This document shows positions 19,585-22,686 of a DNA stretch of 22,686 nucleotides, one piece after another. Within the stretch, counting starts at the first letter, position 1. Each line of letters opens with the position of its first letter. A program made the position numbers and the translations under genes. The notes beneath the pieces were generated by a model. That model ran no database searches and had not been told where the DNA came from. It saw only the letters and a program-made list of their open reading frames with translations. Source of the stretch: Pigoraptor vietnamica (Eukaryota > Opisthokonta > Filasterea); the NCBI GenBank assembly GCA_943704525.1, contig CALSCQ010001102.1, positions 1-22,686 on the forward strand, given 5' to 3'.

Positions 19585-22018
19585 ATGGCGACTGCGGTGG
19601 CGGGCGGCGCGTTGCGCCCCTCGACGCCAACATCGCGCGGTCGTCCCCTTCCCGCTTCGCCATCGCCCGACCCGAAGAAATTTGCGACGCTTCTGCGCTC
19701 GCCTGCGAAGGGACCCGCGCGCCCTGTGCCTGACATTGTGACGCACGACGCCGACGAGCGTTCCCCTCGCGCGGCGTGGGCAGCGTCGTCGAGTCTTGGT
19801 GTGGGGGATGCCTCGCCCGCGCGACCACCGCGGTCACCCGTGCGGCATCGGTCGCCGAGTCCCGTGGAGCGGCAGGTGACGTCTCAATGCGAGTTGCTCG
19901 ACGCAAGTTGCGCGCACAAGCTCACGAAACCCTTTTTTTTTCATCTATGCGTGCGACTACAGGCTAAGTTGGAATATGTCAAGACGGTTCTTCGCACCGT
20001 CAATCACGAGAACGAGCACCTTGTTGCGAAGGTGCGCCGCCTGGAACACGAGTCTGATGAACGGGTGCGGTTGCTTGAAGAGCGGCTGAGGGAGGCGGAG
20101 GCGGCGTCCGCAAACGCGCTCACCGAAGCGGCGGCTCTTCGCGAACGATTGGCGACATCCGCGTTGCAGGCGCCCGTCCAGTCGCTCGCGGAACGTGGCA
20201 CGGCTGGCGGTAGTGCGGAGGCGCGGAGCGAGAGCTCATCTCGAAGTGTGGATTTGAAGAGGGACGCTGCCACGAGTGCGCACGACAATAGCAGATCGGA
20301 CAGCGAGAAGAGCGACAGGAGTGGGAAAGGAGAAAAAGAAGCGGCCGCGGCACCGTTAGGCGATGCTGCAATGCAGCACACCGGCGATGGCCGCGTGGCT
20401 GACCAACCGACACACTCGCGCGCACAGGTGGGGTGCTTATTGCGTTGCGCTGTCACGCCCTTCTTGTGTGAAGTACTCACGGTCGTGCTTGTGTGCGCGT
20501 GTGCATGTGTTGATGCGCAGCCCTCGGGAGGTCCCTCGCGCCCATTCGACAATGCGCACGTTGTGTACGCTGACGAGGAAGGCTTCGACGAGTACTGCGA
20601 CGACGACTTCTACGAGGAATGGGACGGCGGCGATCATGCACAGCGCGAGCAGGGGCACGAGCCCGGCCCAGGCGTTGAGTATGTGCTGGAGGGAGGGTCG
20701 AAGGCGCGCCTGCGGGACCTTCTCGTGTACTACAAGGTGCAGATACAGCGCCGCGAGGAAGAGATGCGCGAGCTGAACGCGGAGGCGGAGGCCATTCGGC
20801 AACGACTGGGCGTGTTTTACCATCAGCCAACGCAGGCGGGGCACTGGAGGTGCGTCTGTGCGTGGTGTGTCTGCGTCAGTATCTCTGTTTATGGTTTGTG
20901 CGTGTGTATTCGTGTGCATGTGGGCGTCATGTGCCGGAGGATGGGCGTAATGTTGAGTCTTAATGGCATTTGAAGCTCTATATGGCAAGCCGCCCACATC
21001 TCACCGACAATTGATATCACCCTCCACAGATCTCGAAACAACCTCCACGTGGCCAGTCGGCCCGTCCCCGACGACCCCTTCTTTGAGCGCTTGGGCGAGC
21101 TCGCAGGCTCCGGACGCGTGCCTGGTGCGCAGCAGCAGCACATTCGCAACGGAGCGGCCGCGGGCGCACAGGCACATTCGGTCGCCCAAACCCCTTCCAC
21201 CGCCCCCGCCGTTCAGTCCAGCCGTGCCACCGCCAACCGGCAGCGGCAGCGACGAGACAACATACGCGCGGCTGTGGAGATGAACTTCGACGCCCGCACG
21301 TCGCCGTCGTCCGCGCAACGAAGGAAAGCGGCAAGTGGCGCGGTTAGTACCTCACGTTTTCAATTAACATCGCACATGTCGAGAAGCCCGACTTAATTTC
21401 CCTTTCCTTGGCGTCGTTTCGCAGCGCATTCCCGGCCATGCCCCGTCCCATCAAGCTCCGGATTCGCACGGTGGTCCGGTACAACAGGGTAAGCGAGGGC
21501 TCGGCGATTCTTCCCCATTCACTCTTCCCACTGCGTGACTTGTCCGACTGTTTAGTTTGGGTCGTCTTGTCGTCCATGTACTCATTATACACATTTGATC
21601 TCCACTTCGACAGGTGACTTCAACGCAACCCGACGCTTCGGCCCATCAGCGTACCCCGGGTCTGCGCACTTGCAGGGCCATACACACGTCGGCGGCCACA
21701 CACACACACATCCCCACTCGCACTCCCCCGCTGTGCACAGCAACGGGGACGCGGCTGAGGACGGACTCGCGCCCCTCTCGGCGACCGCAAAGGGGCGAGT
21801 GTCGAAGGCAGCCTACCGCCAGCGTCACCTGACGCGCGACGGTGACATTGAGCACGGGCTGTGCTTCATGGACACGTCCGCGCCGTTCATTCCGCGCGGG
21901 AAGGGACACGTGCAGCAGCCGCAGTGGCGCATTGTTGACAGGGTGCGTGCCTGTGGTTTGGGGTGTGTTGTGTGGGAGATCCAATCCCTTGGGTCTTGTT
22001 CTTTCATGGGATTTTATT

Positions 22019-22067
<49 letters not shown>

Positions 22068-22600
22068 CGCTTTCTTCGCATCGCACGTCTCAATGACTGC
22101 GCATGCCATTCTTACAGGTGAAGCGCTCCGAAGAGGTCGATCGCCTCGTCCGGCAGATCCAGTTTGACTTTGCCGTTCAAGGCCTCGCCCTTCTCATGAC
22201 CAAGGAATCCGACTGCTGCTACAACTTGAACGGCGTGCGGCGCGTGTACCTCACGTCCGTCGCGGGACGTCTTGCCGTGCGCTCGGCGGGCGGCGGCGGT
22301 TGCGAGGACTTTGTGCGCTTCCTCAAGCGCAACTGGAGCAAGTACGTGTGCCGGCGCGTGGGTCCGCCGCCGGTCGATCCGTCGCTTGCGTCGCAGTCTG
22401 CGAGTAACGTAGAGGGACAGTCGGAAGGGCTTGTGGACGCGTCGAGGGTGTCGCGCCTCGCCGCTGGGCCCAAGCTGGCACTGTCGCCGGGGGAAATGGG
22501 GGCCGCTTCGTACGGTCACGTGGCTGCGTCGGCGGCCGAGGTGCCTCTCGGAGGGTACGGTCTGTCGGGAGGCGACTGGTACTACAACAGCGGGGATTGA
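19585..22600 (+). CDS. Coiled-coil, low-complexity protein with possible GAR-like C-terminal segment
   Basis: Not recognised as a named protein. Model: exons 19585-19875, 19963-20427, 20521-20849, 21030-21342, 21425-21488, 21614-21942 and 22118-22600, phases consistent, 757 residues, stop TGA. ATG 19585 is the first ATG of this frame. Residues 1-97 are Pro/Ser/Arg-rich. Coiled coils are predicted at about 98-160 (heptads in HLVAKVRRLEHESDERVRLL) and 313-349 (LLVYYKVQIQRREEEMREL). A Ser/Lys-rich disordered linker lies between them, an acidic patch at about 270-290, and a His-rich run at about 506-530. Residues 636-671 contain YLTSVAGRLAVRSAGGGG then FVRFL, resembling the VRVGGGW...FL core of the microtubule-binding GAS2-related domain, but too weakly to name it. 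A cytoskeletal role is a guess. The tail ends GDWYYNSGD. The first two introns (87 and 93 nt) are in frame and stop-free. Confidence 0.75.
22021..22067. repeat. 47-nt poly-T tract in last intron of the coiled-coil gene
   Basis: Uninterrupted run of T on the plus strand, ending 48 bases before the AG acceptor at 22116-22117. It is far longer than an ordinary polypyrimidine tract. Confidence 0.98.
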
Positions 22601-22641
22601 GGCAATACAGGATGCAGCTAATTTATGCCCGTGTGTATGGT

Positions 22642-22686
<45 letters not shown>
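22601..22686. repeat. (GT)n followed by terminal poly-G run
   Basis: After the coiled-coil gene stop there is a short 3' region with a (GT)n stretch (about 22640-22653), followed by 33 or more G reaching the window edge. The true length cannot be known from this window. It may be a contig end or a sequencing artefact. Confidence 0.9.

Noticed and set aside
22021-22067. Poly-T as the reverse-complement tail of a SINE, LINE or processed pseudogene
   Set aside because: No element body, internal promoter or target-site duplication is visible next to it.

Overview
The window is nuclear DNA from an intron-rich, GC-rich unicellular eukaryote. Almost every gene is split by GT-AG introns, mostly 85-312 nt, with tract-containing acceptors and GTGAGT/GTGCGT-type donors. 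Families such as ACOT9-type thioesterase and CLYBL, and a true tyrosine kinase with HRDLAARN, LPIKW and a twin-tyrosine activation loop, point to a protist lineage that has metazoan-style tyrosine kinases (holozoan, amoebozoan or apusomonad-like). The sequence alone does not settle the species. I see no tRNA, rRNA, CRISPR array, transposon or viral element.

Layout, left to right. (1) About 56-2053 (+): 3' part of an ACOT9-like acyl-CoA thioesterase, six exons, running off the left edge. (2) 2054-3396: 1.3 kb without a recognisable gene, GC-rich at first and then an AT-rich island with a short repeated motif. (3) 3397-10353 (+): a very large receptor tyrosine kinase with signal peptide, about 1,600-residue beta-helix ectodomain, one membrane span, insulin-receptor-like kinase and a tail with phosphotyrosine docking motifs. 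Its ectodomain reading frame is interrupted at three places, which could be sequence errors, very short introns or real damage. (4) 10581-12547 (+): an F-box protein whose first intron carries a long GC/GT/TGCG microsatellite. (5) 12895-15129 (-): an intronless, secreted or ER-lumenal Sel1-repeat protein. (6) 15351-18061 (+): mitochondrial CLYBL (citramalyl-CoA lyase-like) in 12-13 exons. (7) 18305-19199 (-): a YecM-family VOC-fold protein in three exons, convergent with CLYBL. (8) 19585-22600 (+): a low-complexity, coiled-coil protein with a weak GAS2-related (GAR)-like C-terminal segment. The window ends in a 33-nt G run.

The genes do not form a pathway. Two promoter regions are divergent and probably shared: Sel1/CLYBL (15130-15350) and YecM/coiled-coil (19200-19584). 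Two gene pairs converge tail to tail: F-box/Sel1 and CLYBL/YecM. The most interesting object is the receptor kinase, which joins an ectodomain resembling bacterial polymorphic outer-membrane or autotransporter repeats to an animal-type tyrosine kinase. Gene models were built by hand from conserved protein reading, splice-site consensus and intron phase; no alignment or transcript was available.
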